The translations under genes were made by a program, and so were the position numbers. Below the pieces are notes generated by a model, which ran no database searches, was not told the DNA's origin, and worked only from the letters and a program-made list of their open reading frames with translations. Below are positions 18,100-28,512 of a DNA stretch of 64,000 nucleotides, piece after piece; the first letter of the stretch is position 1, and every line of letters begins with the position of its first letter. Source of the stretch: Burkholderiaceae bacterium. GTDB taxonomy: Bacteria; Pseudomonadota; Gammaproteobacteria; Burkholderiales; Burkholderiaceae_E. The stretch lies in NCBI GenBank assembly GCA_016710525.1, contig JADJVQ010000014.1:62001-126000 (forward strand). Direction: 5' to 3'.

Positions 18100-18941
18100 C
18101 TAGCGGTCCGCCGCGCGCGGCACGAAGCGCACGCCGCAGAGCAGGAATCCGCCTGCCTCGAGCGCGCAGCCGCGTGCCTGTGCGGCCGCCAGGACCGCGC
18201 CCGGATCGGCCACGTCCACATGCACCGCCGACAGCCGCTCCGGCGTGCCTGCCGATGCAGCCGCGAAGCTCACGGCCCCAGTTCGAAGCGCAGGGCCGGC
18301 CGGCCGCGGTCGTCGGCGACCACAGGCCGGTCGGCAATGCGCCCCCAATGGCCTGCGAGATCAGCCGGGTCGGGACTCTCGACTTCGATCACCGGCATGC
18401 CCCGCACCCGGTCCAGGCGCTGCGCGTCGCGCCAGTGTTCGCCTGCCGGGTGATAAGGCCCGTCGATGTCCTGTGCGCCATCGGTGCGGTCGAACTCGAG
18501 CATCGTCGCGCGGCAATCGCGGGGATGCAGCTGGATGCCGAAGAAGCCCGGGTAGTCCAGCAGGTTGGCTACCCTCACGTTCAGTGTCTGGACCCGCTCG
18601 CGGCGCCGCTCGGGGTCGGTGCAATCGAAGATGGCCATGTAGCCGCCGCGCCCGCCGGAGCGCTCGATGAAGCGGCCCGCGGTGGTCCCGTCGCGGGTCG
18701 GCGCGACGATCTCCAGGAACTGGTGGCCGAAGACGAACAGCGCATTGACCAGCCCGTACTTGCCCACCGCCGGATCGCGAAAGCACACCTCCAGCCCAAA
18801 AATGGCGCGCACCGCGTCCACCGCTGGCTCGAGGTCGGGCGCGACCAGGCAGATCTGGCGCAGGCGAAGGTAGTGGGCCCCTCCCTGGGGGGAGCCGGCA
18901 TGGTGGGATCGGGGGGCTTGCGGGGCTTGGCCGGTGGTCAT
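18100..18941 (-). pseudogene. VOC (glyoxalase-like) family protein, frameshifted
   Basis: Vicinal-oxygen-chelate fold protein starting at ATG 18941 (MTTGQAPQ) after a GAGGAG ribosome binding site. It reads HYLRLRQICLVAPDLEPAVDAV and on to RPALRFELGP, then hits TGA. The rest of the protein (AVSFAAASAGTPERLSAVHVDV to VRFVPRAADR) continues in another frame. Adding one C to the run CCCC at 18276-18279 restores a single 280-aa reading frame through RFELGAVSF. Similar proteins of this length exist beside SDR and acyl-CoA genes; the reaction is unknown. Confidence 0.72.
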
Positions 18942-19122
18942 GCGAATGCTCCTCGGGGAAAGGGCGGACACGCTCGAATTCTGCGAGTCTGTCGGAGTTG
19001 CCCGCCGAATGCATCGGCGCGATGGCCGGATTCCGGACATTTGCCGATGCGCTGGACACGAGCGCCGCGATCCGGCGCGCCAGACACTGCCATCCGGGCA
19101 TTCGCCAGTGCGACAATCATCA

Positions 19123-19164
19123 GCACCCCGTCGTCGGCACCCCGTCGTCCGCACCCCTTCGTCT
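19123..19164 (+). repeat. Three imperfect tandem copies of a 14-base unit upstream of the SDR gene
   Basis: Units GCACCCCGTCGTCG, GCACCCCGTCGTCC and GCACCCCTTCGTCT follow each other directly, 47 bases before the SDR start and in the divergent region with the VOC gene. They differ at one to three positions. They may be a simple slippage repeat or binding sites. Confidence 0.75.
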
Positions 19165-19210
19165 CCACCGACGGTCTGGTCGACCCATCCGCATTGAAAG
19201 GCAGCATCCG

Positions 19211-20029
19211 ATGAAGCTCAACGGCAAAACCATCGTCATCACCGGAGCCGCCAGCGGCATCGGCCGGGCGCTCGCTCTGCGCTTTGCGCGCGAAACCCCG
19301 CACGGGCTGGTGCTTGCCGATCTGCCGGCCCAGCAGGCCGGACTGCAATCCCTGGTCGCCGATCTCGCGGCCGGTGTGCCGGGCACGCGCGCGCCGGTAG
19401 CCGCGCTGGCGGTGCCCGCCGACGTCGCCAGAGAAGAGGAGGTCAGCGCCCTGGTGGCCGCCGCGCAGACCCGGTTCGGGCCGGTCGATGTGTTCTGCTC
19501 GAACGCCGGCATCATCCGCGACGGCGACGAACACGCGCCCGACGCGCAATGGAGCCTGAACTGGCAGATTCACGTGATGGCACATGTGTACGCGGCGCGC
19601 GCCGTCGTGCCCGGCATGAAAGCGCGTGGCAGCGGATACCTGATGAACACCGCATCGGCCGCCGGCCTGCTGACCTCGCTGCCATCGGCCAGTTACGCGG
19701 TCACCAAGCATGCGGCCGTGGCGCTGGCCGAGTGGCTGGCGATCCAGCACGGCAACGCCGGCGTGCGGGTGTCGGTGCTGTGCCCGCAGGCGGTGGACAC
19801 GCCGCTGATTGCCGGCCGCGCGGGCTCGTCCGCGGCGCGCAACGATGGCGTGATCTCGGCCGACGAACTGGCCGAGTGCGTGGTGGCCGGCATGGACACC
19901 GAGACCTTCCTGATCCTGCCGCATCCGCAGGTGCTCGAGTACTTCCAGCGCAAGGCCAACGGCTACGACCGCTGGTTGAACGGCATGCGCCGTTTCGCGG
20001 CCTCGCTTGGGCTGGGCAAGCCGACATGA
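19211..20029 (+). CDS. Short-chain dehydrogenase/reductase
   Basis: NAD(P)-dependent oxidoreductase, 272 aa. The nucleotide motif TGAASGIG is at residues 11-18, the NAG motif is SNAGII, and the active site has Ser in NTASAAG followed by YAVTK (Tyr-x-x-x-Lys). It overlaps the following M81 peptidase gene by four bases (ATGA), so they are probably made together. The substrate alcohol or ketone is not evident. Confidence 0.92.
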   Translation: MKLNGKTIVITGAASGIGRALALRFARETPHGLVLADLPAQQAGLQSLVADLAAGVPGTRAPVAALAVPADVAREEEVSALVAAAQTRFGPVDVFCSNAGIIRDGDEHAPDAQWSLNWQIHVMAHVYAARAVVPGMKARGSGYLMNTASAAGLLTSLPSASYAVTKHAAVALAEWLAIQHGNAGVRVSVLCPQAVDTPLIAGRAGSSAARNDGVISADELAECVVAGMDTETFLILPHPQVLEYFQRKANGYDRWLNGMRRFAASLGLGKPT

Positions 20030-21537
20030 CGCGGCGCCTGTTCACCGCCTGCCTGGGTACCGAGACCAACTCGTTCTCGCCCATTCCCACCGGCCTGGGG
20101 CTGTTCGGGCGGACCATGCTCGTGCGCGACGGCCGCTTCGACGCCAGGCCCAACCTGTTCGCGCTGCCCCTGCAGTTGTGGCGCGAGCGCGCGCGCGCTC
20201 GCGGCTGGACGGTGATCGAAGGGCTGGCTGCCTTCGCCGCGCCTGCCGGCGACACCACCCGCGCCACCTACGAAGCCTTGCGTGCAGAGATCCTGGCCGG
20301 ACTGCGCGGCGCGCTGCCGGTCGATGCGGTCATGCTCAACCTGCACGGCGCGATGATCGCCGACGGATACCCCGACGCCGAGGGCGACCTGCTGGCGGCC
20401 GTGCGCGCAACGGTCGGCCCGGCTGTGCCGATCGTGGCCGAACTGGATCTGCACTGCCACCTGACCCGGCTGAAGGTCGACAGCGCCGATGCACTGGTGA
20501 TCTTCAAGGAGTACCCGCACATCGACGTGCGCGAGCGAGCCGCCGAGGTCTTCACGCTGCTCGAGCGCATGCTCGATTCGGGACTGAAGCCCGTGATGGC
20601 CATGCACGACTGCCGGATGCTCGGCTTTTACCCCACCACCCGCGAACCGATGCTGGGCATCGTCCAGGAGATGCATCGGCTGGAGCGCGAGCCCGGCATC
20701 CTGTCGGTGTCGCTGGCCCATGGGTTTCCCTGGGGCGACACGCCGGAGGTCGGCACCCGGGTGCTGGTCGTCACCGACAACGACGCGCCGCTGGCGGCCC
20801 GCACGGCACGCGGGCTGGGCGAGCGGATCTGGGCCGCGCGCGATCAGATGGTGCCGCCGCTGTTCGGCATCGACGAGGCGATCGACCACGTGCTGCGGGC
20901 CAGCCCGGCCGACAAGCCCTTCGTGCTGGCCGACACGGCGGACAACGCCGGCATCGGGGCCTGCGGCGACTCGACCTTTCTGTTGGCCCGACTGATCGAA
21001 CGCGGCGTGGGCGGTGTCGCGCTGTCGCCGCTGTGGGACCCGGGCGCAACCGAACTGGCCCACGACGCCGGCATCGGCGCCCGCCTGGCGATGCGCATCG
21101 GCGGCAAGCTGGGCCCGGCCTCGGGAGCGCCGCTGGATCTGAGCGTACGGGTGATGGGACTCGCCAAGGACGCCCGGCAGCCCTTCGGGGGTTCGATGGC
21201 GCCCCTGGGCGACCTGGCCTGGTTGCGTGTCGGCGTGGGTTCGGGCGCCGGCCACGATCGTCCGGATGACCACGAAGCTGTCGACATCGTCGTCAACCAG
21301 TCGCGCATCCAAAGCTTCGATCCCGAATGTTTCCGGCAGGCGGGCATCGATCCGGGACGCTGTCGCGCGCTTGTCGTGAAGTCGACCCAGCATTTCCATG
21401 CGGGCTTCGCGCCGATCGCGCGCGAGATCCTGTACCTGTCGGCGCCAGGCACAGGCTCGATGCGCTTCGACGCGCTGCCGCACACGCGTGTTACCCAGCC
21501 GCTGTGGCCGCGGGTCGCCAATCCGCACTCGGGCTGA
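20026..21537 (+). CDS. M81-family metallopeptidase (microcystinase C/MlrC-like)
   Basis: Zinc-dependent hydrolase, 503 aa, of the MlrC family (M81), known from the final steps of microcystin and other small peptide or amide degradation. The N-terminal motif GTETNSFSP, LNLHGAMIADGYPDAEGDLL, the metal-binding ELDLHCHLT and the C-terminal STQHFHAGFAP region are typical. Translation is coupled to the SDR gene upstream (ATGA). No other mlr genes are nearby, so the natural substrate is probably a different small amide. Confidence 0.9.
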   Translation: MTRRLFTACLGTETNSFSPIPTGLGLFGRTMLVRDGRFDARPNLFALPLQLWRERARARGWTVIEGLAAFAAPAGDTTRATYEALRAEILAGLRGALPVDAVMLNLHGAMIADGYPDAEGDLLAAVRATVGPAVPIVAELDLHCHLTRLKVDSADALVIFKEYPHIDVRERAAEVFTLLERMLDSGLKPVMAMHDCRMLGFYPTTREPMLGIVQEMHRLEREPGILSVSLAHGFPWGDTPEVGTRVLVVTDNDAPLAARTARGLGERIWAARDQMVPPLFGIDEAIDHVLRASPADKPFVLADTADNAGIGACGDSTFLLARLIERGVGGVALSPLWDPGATELAHDAGIGARLAMRIGGKLGPASGAPLDLSVRVMGLAKDARQPFGGSMAPLGDLAWLRVGVGSGAGHDRPDDHEAVDIVVNQSRIQSFDPECFRQAGIDPGRCRALVVKSTQHFHAGFAPIAREILYLSAPGTGSMRFDALPHTRVTQPLWPRVANPHSG

Positions 21538-21654
21538 ATCCCGCGCAGCCTTCGCCTCGATCCAGGCCACGAGAACCAGGCCCGGCTGGCAGGCTGAATC
21601 CCGTCACGGCGAGCATCCGGCCACGCCAACGGGCGTTGGCCGGGTCCGCCGGGA

Positions 21655-22914
21655 TCAGCCGATGCGCGCCGGAATGCGCACCTTCATCGACACGATGCCG
21701 TGCACGAAGTTGGACAGGGTGCGCCGCGGCTCGCCGACCACCTCGATCACCGGGAAGCGCTTGAGGATCTCTTCCCAAAGGATGCGCAACTGCATCTCGC
21801 CCAGCCGGTTGCCCACGCAACGGTGGATGCCAAAGCCGAACGACAGGTGCTGACGCGGCCGGGCCCGGTCGATGATGAACTGATCGGCGTTCTCGATCGC
21901 GTCGGTGTCCCGGTTGCCCGACAGGTACCACATCGCGACCTTGTCGCCCTTGCGGATGGTTTTGCCGCCCAGAACGTAGTCCTGCACCGCCGTGCGGCGC
22001 ATATGCGCCAGCGGCGTCTGCCAGCGGATGATCTCGGGCACCATGCTCGCGACCAGCGCCGGGTTGTCGCGCAGCTTCTGGTACTCGGCCGGATGACGGT
22101 TCAGGGCCAGAAGGCCGCCGCTGATCGAATTGCGGGTCGTGTCGTTGCCGCCCACGATCAGCAGCACGAGATTGCCCAGGTACTCGTCGGGCGTCATGTG
22201 ACGGGTGGCCGGCGAATGCGCGAGCATCGAGACGAGGTCGCTGCGCGGCGGTGCATTGACCCGTTCGTTCCAGAGTCGGGTGAAGTAGGTCAGGCACTTC
22301 TGCAGTTCTTCGGCTCGCTGCTCGTAGGAGGTGACCGCACCCTTGGCCTTGGGATGCCCGGTCGCGATCTCGGACCACCAGGTCAGCAGGTGCCGATCTT
22401 CGAACGGAAAATCGAACAGCGTCGCCAGCATCTGGGTGGTGAGTTCGATCGACACCCGCTTGACCCAGTCGAACTCCTCGTTGATCGGCAGGCTGTCGAG
22501 GATCGCGCAGGCCCGGCTGCGGATCGTGCCCTCCATCAGCGCGAGGTTGGCCGGCGCCACGATCGGGCTGACGGTCCGCCGCTGCTCGTCGTGGCGCGGC
22601 GGATCCATCGCGATGAAACTGGGGAAGCGCTCATCAGGTCGCGATTCGGGCAGCGCGACACCGCCCAGTTCGTTCTCGGACGAGAACACGCCGTGATTCA
22701 CCTCCACTTCCATGATGTCCTTCCACTTCGTCACCGACCAGAAGGGTCCGAAGCGGCTGGACTTGCAGTAGTGGACCGGGTCTTCCTGGCGCAGGCGCTC
22801 GAAGTACCAGCCGATGGTGTCGTCTTCGAACAGATAACCGTCACTGACGTCGATCTCGTCCAGGGGCATCGCCCAGACTTTTTCACGGGTCATTTTGGCA
22901 GTTGGCATGTCCAT
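21655..22914 (-). CDS. Cytochrome P450, CYP153-like
   Basis: Soluble bacterial P450 monooxygenase, 419 aa from ATG 22914, which has an AGGA box 7 bases upstream; the frame extends further but without support. The I-helix oxygen motif is VGGNDTT, the ExxR motif EIIR, and the heme-binding loop FGFGIHRCVG with the Cys ligand at about residue 366. The heme region with RLGEMQLRILWEEILKRF and SNFVHG closely resembles CYP153 terminal alkane/fatty-acid hydroxylases. No ferredoxin or reductase gene is adjacent. It and the enoyl-CoA hydratase upstream share a strand. Confidence 0.88.
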   Translation of the reverse strand: MDMPTAKMTREKVWAMPLDEIDVSDGYLFEDDTIGWYFERLRQEDPVHYCKSSRFGPFWSVTKWKDIMEVEVNHGVFSSENELGGVALPESRPDERFPSFIAMDPPRHDEQRRTVSPIVAPANLALMEGTIRSRACAILDSLPINEEFDWVKRVSIELTTQMLATLFDFPFEDRHLLTWWSEIATGHPKAKGAVTSYEQRAEELQKCLTYFTRLWNERVNAPPRSDLVSMLAHSPATRHMTPDEYLGNLVLLIVGGNDTTRNSISGGLLALNRHPAEYQKLRDNPALVASMVPEIIRWQTPLAHMRRTAVQDYVLGGKTIRKGDKVAMWYLSGNRDTDAIENADQFIIDRARPRQHLSFGFGIHRCVGNRLGEMQLRILWEEILKRFPVIEVVGEPRRTLSNFVHGIVSMKVRIPARIG

Positions 22915-23028
22915 GGCGGTTCCTAGTGGCGCTGCGTTGAAGGCGTGAACGAAAGGCTCCATCGGGTGCGGCGTCGGCGCGCCGCGCGAGGGCATCGGCC
23001 GGTGCGAAAACGCAGCGGCCGGCGCCGG

Positions 23029-23826
23029 TCAGGCGCCGACGAACTTGGCCGGGCGCTTTTCGACGAAAGCCTTGGCCGCTTCGGCGTGATCGGCGGTGCT
23101 CATGCACCGAACCTGATGCGTGGCTTCGCTGTCGATCGACGTGGAGAGGTCGCTGCGCGACGCCAGGTTCACATTCTGCTTGATGTACCCCAGGGACACC
23201 GACGGACCGTTGGCCAGCGCCGACACGAAGGCCGCGGTCTGCTCCTGGAACAGGCCGGGCGGATACACGCGGTGCAGCAGGCCAGCTTCCAGCGCCTCGG
23301 GCGCGGTGAGCACCGGCGAGAACATCAGCAGCTCCTTGGCCTTGGCGGGACCGACCAGCTGGGTCAGGAACCAGCTCGCGCCGTAGTCGCCGGACAGGCC
23401 GACCTTGGCAAAGGCCACGGTGAGCTTGGCGCTGTCGACCGCGATCCGGAAGTCGCAGGCCATCGCCAGCGCCAGGCCGGCGCCGGCGGCCGGGCCGGGC
23501 AGCACCGCGATGGTGGGCTTGGGGATTTCATGCAGCAGGCGCGAGGCCTCGGCGCGGTCCCGCAGACGGGTGGCGCGCTGCTCGAAAGTCTGGGTGACGT
23601 CGCGCCCGGCGGCCATCGACTTGACATCGCCGCCGGCACAAAAGCCGCCGCCCGCACCGGTCAGCACGATGGCCCGCACTGCGGAATCATGCTGCGCGCG
23701 CTTGAGCGCACCGATCATCAGCTCGGACATCTCGAGGTTCAGCGCGTTGCGCGCCTCGGGGCGGTTCATGGTGAGCGTGAGCACGCCGTCGTGCAGCGAC
23801 TCGAGAAGGGACTTGTCCATGTTCAT
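23029..23826 (-). CDS. Enoyl-CoA hydratase/isomerase family protein
   Basis: Crotonase-fold acyl-CoA enzyme, 265 aa from ATG 23826 with CCAGGAG directly upstream. Oxyanion-hole segments are GAGGGFCAGGDVKSM and LPGPAAGAGLALAMACDFR, typical of PaaG-like isomerases/hydratases, and the C-terminus is the usual EAAKAFVEKRPAKF. It lies 114 bases upstream of the P450 gene on the same strand. A GACCGGTC palindrome occurs in its promoter region (23898-23905). Confidence 0.9.
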   Translation of the reverse strand: MNMDKSLLESLHDGVLTLTMNRPEARNALNLEMSELMIGALKRAQHDSAVRAIVLTGAGGGFCAGGDVKSMAAGRDVTQTFEQRATRLRDRAEASRLLHEIPKPTIAVLPGPAAGAGLALAMACDFRIAVDSAKLTVAFAKVGLSGDYGASWFLTQLVGPAKAKELLMFSPVLTAPEALEAGLLHRVYPPGLFQEQTAAFVSALANGPSVSLGYIKQNVNLASRSDLSTSIDSEATHQVRCMSTADHAEAAKAFVEKRPAKFVGA

Positions 23827-23917
23827 GTCTCCTGGTTTCGTTCGAGGGAGCTTAGCATCGGCCGCAACGGGTTCGCAGCGCGGTGGGCCGATAGATGGAC
23901 CGGTCGGTCTCGGGTGC

Positions 23918-24901
<984 letters not shown>

Positions 24902-25012
24902 GGTTTCGCGGTGCGGTAAGGGAGGGGGGCGGAACGTCATCGGCAGCACGCCATGCAGCGCGCGCAGCGTCCGCCGGTCAACCGCTATTGTGGTCGCGAT
25001 TGCGAAGTCGCG

Positions 25013-25564
25013 TCAGGCCAGGGGATTGGCGCGCTCGGGCATCGGCTGTGCCGTCGCGCCCAAGCCCGCCATCGCCGGCATGCGCGTCTCGAACTTGGCG
25101 CGCTCGACGACGAAGAACGCCCGCACGTTGCGAACCCGCGCCGACGCGGTGTACAGGCGCTGCGCAAGGGCCTGGTAACCCGGCATATCGGGCAGTTGCG
25201 CCATCAGCACGAAGTCCGGGCCAGGACTGACGCGATAGCACTGGGTGATCGATGGCTCGGCGCAGGCCAGCGCCTGGAAGTGGTCCAGATGCTCTGCTGC
25301 CTGCGAATCCAGCGTCACTTCGACGACGACAGACAGCGAAGCGCCCACGGCGGCTGGCGCGACCAGCGCGACCTGACGTTCGATGACGCCCGTGTCGATC
25401 AGCCGGCGCACCCGTCGCAGGCAGGTCGGCGCCGAGGCGTGCACCCGGCGGGCGAGCTCGACATTGTTCTGCGAGGCATCGGCCTGCAGCTCGGCCAGGA
25501 TGCGGTGATCCAGGGCGTCGAGGAGAGGGAGGCTCGGGTGGCCGGGGGGTGCGGATGGGGACAT
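25013..25564 (-). CDS. Lrp/AsnC-family transcriptional regulator
   Basis: DNA-binding regulator, 183 aa from ATG 25564. The N-terminal winged helix-turn-helix reads LDHRILAELQADASQNNVELARRVHASAPTCLRRVRRL, followed by an AsnC/RAM ligand-binding domain with SITQCYRVSPGPDFVLMAQL. It is divergent from glmS across an AT-rich 192-base region, which is where such regulators usually bind. Its effector, normally an amino acid, is unknown. Confidence 0.9.
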   Translation of the reverse strand: MSPSAPPGHPSLPLLDALDHRILAELQADASQNNVELARRVHASAPTCLRRVRRLIDTGVIERQVALVAPAAVGASLSVVVEVTLDSQAAEHLDHFQALACAEPSITQCYRVSPGPDFVLMAQLPDMPGYQALAQRLYTASARVRNVRAFFVVERAKFETRMPAMAGLGATAQPMPERANPLA

Positions 25565-25756
25565 GATCGATTCTGTGATGCGCGACGAGAACAACTAGAT
25601 TGCACTAGCACTTCATTTTAATGTCAATTATGAAAGAATCACTCACTTTTACTACTGCATGCATTTTTATCTCAATTCTGTTCGCAATTTGATCGATACA
25701 GTCATCTCAGCCTGACTAGCATCTGCCCTCTGCCATCACCCACTCCGGAGGTCAGC
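25565..25756. promoter_or_regulatory. AT-rich divergent promoter region between lrp-type gene and glmS
   Basis: About 100 bases (25600-25700) are strikingly AT-rich compared with the rest of the window, with several T and A tracts (for example TTTTACTACTGCATGCATTT). It separates the two divergent starts and must carry both promoters. ACTAG occurs twice 10-11 bases apart near 25594-25610. Lrp-type proteins favour bent AT-rich DNA, so autoregulation is plausible. I could not assign exact -35 and -10 boxes. A CGGAGG ribosome binding site precedes glmS. Confidence 0.5.
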
Positions 25757-27586
25757 ATGTGCGGCATCGTCGGTGCAACCGCCTCGCGCAACATCGTTTC
25801 AGTGCTCATCGAGGGCCTGTCCCGGCTCGAATACCGCGGCTACGACTCCTGCGGCCTGGCGCTGAACAACGCGGGCCGGCTGAGCCGCACCCGCAGCACC
25901 GCCCGGGTCGACGATCTGCGCTCGACCGCTCGCGAAGCTCGCCTGAACGCCGGCACCGGCATCGCCCACACCCGCTGGGCCACTCATGGCGCGCCGGTCA
26001 CCGACAATGCCCATCCGCACTTCTCGCCGTCGGGCGAGCGGCCGCGGATCGCCCTGGTCCACAACGGCATCATCGAGAACCACGAGGCCCTGCGCACCGA
26101 GCTGCAGGGGGCCGGCTACGAGTTCAGCAGCCAGACCGACACCGAAGTCGTGGCCCACCTGATCGACCACCTGTACGCCGACGACCTGCTCGAGGCCGTT
26201 CGCCAGGCGGTGACCCGGCTGCAGGGCACCTACGCCATCGCGGTGACCTGTGACGCCGAGCCGCACCGGGTCATCGGTGCGCGTTTCGGCTCGCCGCTGG
26301 TGGTGGGCGTGGGCGAGGGCGAGAACTTCGTGGCGTCCGACGCGATGGCGCTGGCCGGCGTGACCGATCGCATCGCCTACCTGCACGACGGCGACCTGGT
26401 CGACATCCAGCCGCACCGCCACTGGGTGATCGACGCCGAGGGCCGCCCGGTCGAACGCCCGGTGCTGACCGTGCAGGCGCATTCGGGCGCGGCCGAACTC
26501 GGCCCGTACCGTCACTACATGCAAAAGGAAATCTTCGAGCAGCCGCGTGCGGTGTCGGACACCCTGGAAGGCGTGCAGGGCATCGTGCCCGAGCTGTTCG
26601 GCGATCCGGCCTACAAGATCTTCAAGGCGATCGACTCGGTGCTGATCGTCGCCTGCGGCACCAGCTACTACGCCGGCCTGGTCGCGCGCTACTGGATCGA
26701 ACTGCTCGCGCAGATCCCCACACGCGTGGAGATCGCCAGCGAGTTCCGCTACAACCCCAGCGTGCCCAATGCCAGGACGCTGGTGGTGGCCATTTCGCAA
26801 AGCGGCGAGACCGCCGATACGCTGGCCGCGATCCGTCATGCCGCCTCGTTGGGCATGACCCGCAGCCTGGCCATCTGCAACGTTTCCACCAGCGCGCTGG
26901 TGCGCGAAGCCAGCCTGTCGTACATCACCCGGGCCGGAATCGAGATCGGCGTGGCCTCCACGAAGGCGTTCACCACCCAGCTCACGGCGCTGCACCTGCT
27001 CGCACTGGCGCTGGCCGAAACGCACGGCCGCCAGAGCGACGAGCAGCTGGCCGCGCAGCTGCGCGCGCTGCGCCACCTGCCCGCCCAGATCAGCGCGGTG
27101 CTGGCGCTCGAGCCGCAGATCATCGGCTGGGCCGAACAGTTCGCCCGCATGGAGAACGCACTGTTCCTGGGCCGCGGACTGCACTACCCGATCGCACTCG
27201 AAGGTGCGCTCAAGCTCAAGGAGATCTCGTACGTGCATGCAGAGGCCTATCCGGCCGGCGAACTGAAGCACGGCCCGCTGGCCCTGGTCACGCGCGCGAT
27301 GCCGGTGGTGACCGTGGCGCCCAACGACTCGCTGATCGAGAAGCTGAAGTCGAACATGCAGGAGGTGCGCGCGCGCGACGGCCAGCTGTATGTGTTCACC
27401 GATGAAGACACGCTGATCGCGCCCTCGCCCGGCGTGCACGTGATCCGCCTGCCCGGGCACTACGGGCTGCTCGCGCCGATTCCGCATGCGATAGCGCTGC
27501 AGCTGCTGGCCTATCACACGGCAGTGGCACGCGGCACCGATGTGGACCGGCCGCGCAACCTGGCCAAGAGCGTGACGGTGGAGTGA
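25757..27586 (+). CDS. glmS: Glutamine--fructose-6-phosphate aminotransferase (isomerizing)
   Basis: Makes glucosamine-6-phosphate from fructose-6-phosphate and glutamine, the first step towards UDP-GlcNAc for peptidoglycan and LPS. It is 609 aa, the standard length. The class II glutaminase domain begins with MCGIVGA (catalytic Cys2 after Met removal) and has HTRWATHG; two SIS sugar-isomerase domains follow (CGTSYYAGLVARYW and GRGLHYPIALEGALKLKE). The C-terminus ends NLAKSVTVE as expected. It stands alone on the plus strand, with no glmU next to it. Confidence 0.97.
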   Translation: MCGIVGATASRNIVSVLIEGLSRLEYRGYDSCGLALNNAGRLSRTRSTARVDDLRSTAREARLNAGTGIAHTRWATHGAPVTDNAHPHFSPSGERPRIALVHNGIIENHEALRTELQGAGYEFSSQTDTEVVAHLIDHLYADDLLEAVRQAVTRLQGTYAIAVTCDAEPHRVIGARFGSPLVVGVGEGENFVASDAMALAGVTDRIAYLHDGDLVDIQPHRHWVIDAEGRPVERPVLTVQAHSGAAELGPYRHYMQKEIFEQPRAVSDTLEGVQGIVPELFGDPAYKIFKAIDSVLIVACGTSYYAGLVARYWIELLAQIPTRVEIASEFRYNPSVPNARTLVVAISQSGETADTLAAIRHAASLGMTRSLAICNVSTSALVREASLSYITRAGIEIGVASTKAFTTQLTALHLLALALAETHGRQSDEQLAAQLRALRHLPAQISAVLALEPQIIGWAEQFARMENALFLGRGLHYPIALEGALKLKEISYVHAEAYPAGELKHGPLALVTRAMPVVTVAPNDSLIEKLKSNMQEVRARDGQLYVFTDEDTLIAPSPGVHVIRLPGHYGLLAPIPHAIALQLLAYHTAVARGTDVDRPRNLAKSVTVE

Positions 27587-27684
27587 GCGGAATCGGCCGT
27601 CCGGTGATCACGTCACCCGCGGGATAGCCGTTCACGAAGGCGCGCAGAGTCAGGCCTGGCGCGGCGGGCAACGAGCCCGCGCCC

Positions 27685-28512
27685 TCAATGGGCAGCCCGC
27701 AGGAACTCCAGCACGATGCGATTGAACACCGCCGGCTGCTCACGGCTGACGCCGTGGCCCGCATCCGCCACGCGATGGGCCTGCGCCTGCGGCATCGCGC
27801 GACAGACGTTGCTGAAGATCTCGCGGTGCACCGGCGCCGTCTGTTCGCCGGACAGCAGCAGTACCGGCATATCGAGTGCCGCGAGCCGATCCGGCGCCAG
27901 CAGCGGGAATTCGTCGCTCGACAGCGCCAGCATCTTCATTGCGCGCATGTTCTGCAGGCGCCGCTGCATGGCCTCGGGACTGCTGAGCGGCGCGGCCGCG
28001 CCATTGATGCCGCCGGTCATGATGCGTGAGGCCGCTTCGTCCTGCCCGGCGCGGAATGCCGCGTTGGCGGGCTCGATCGTGTCGCGGCGGAATGCGGCGC
28101 TGGCCTCGCGCCCGGCCGCCGACAGATCGGCATAGCGCATCATCGGCGGCTCGACCGCGACCACCGCGAGCACCCGTTCAGGGTGGGCAAGCGCCAGAGC
28201 GAGCGCGGTGAATCCGCCGTACGAACTGCCCACCACGATTACGCGCCGCCAGCCCAGCGCATCGAGCAGCAGCCGCAGGTCCTGCGCCTCGTCCAGCGCC
28301 GAGTGATCGGGCGAGGGCATGTCGTTGCGGTTCGGGAAGCTGTAGCGCCGGCTGTAGGTGACGCAGTCGTAGTTCGCGGTGAACGCGTCCCACTGTGCCT
28401 CCCAGGAGCGCCAGTCGCCCATCGCGCCATGAACGAACACCAGCGGCAGGCCGGCGCCGGCCCGTTCGTAGTGCAGTTCGACGCCATTGGGCAACAGCAC
28501 GCGCTGGGTCAT
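27685..28512 (-). CDS. Alpha/beta hydrolase
   Basis: Cytoplasmic alpha/beta-fold hydrolase, 275 aa. The oxyanion segment is FVHGAMGDWRSW, the nucleophile elbow GSSYGG and the catalytic His lies in ADAGHGVSREQP. Its ATG at 28512 overlaps the stop of the Bug receptor by four bases (ATGA), so the enzyme probably acts on the ester or lactone the receptor brings in. The divergent LysR gene is the likely regulator of the pair. Confidence 0.88.
   Translation of the reverse strand: MTQRVLLPNGVELHYERAGAGLPLVFVHGAMGDWRSWEAQWDAFTANYDCVTYSRRYSFPNRNDMPSPDHSALDEAQDLRLLLDALGWRRVIVVGSSYGGFTALALALAHPERVLAVVAVEPPMMRYADLSAAGREASAAFRRDTIEPANAAFRAGQDEAASRIMTGGINGAAAPLSSPEAMQRRLQNMRAMKMLALSSDEFPLLAPDRLAALDMPVLLLSGEQTAPVHREIFSNVCRAMPQAQAHRVADAGHGVSREQPAVFNRIVLEFLRAAH

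Noticed and set aside
25799..27517. Long open frame antisense to glmS
   Set aside because: Shadow of an unmistakable essential gene; composition is His/Gln/Arg-rich and no motif is present.
27600..27620. Inverted repeat GGTGA/TCACC after glmS as terminator
   Set aside because: The stem is only 5 bp and no T run follows.
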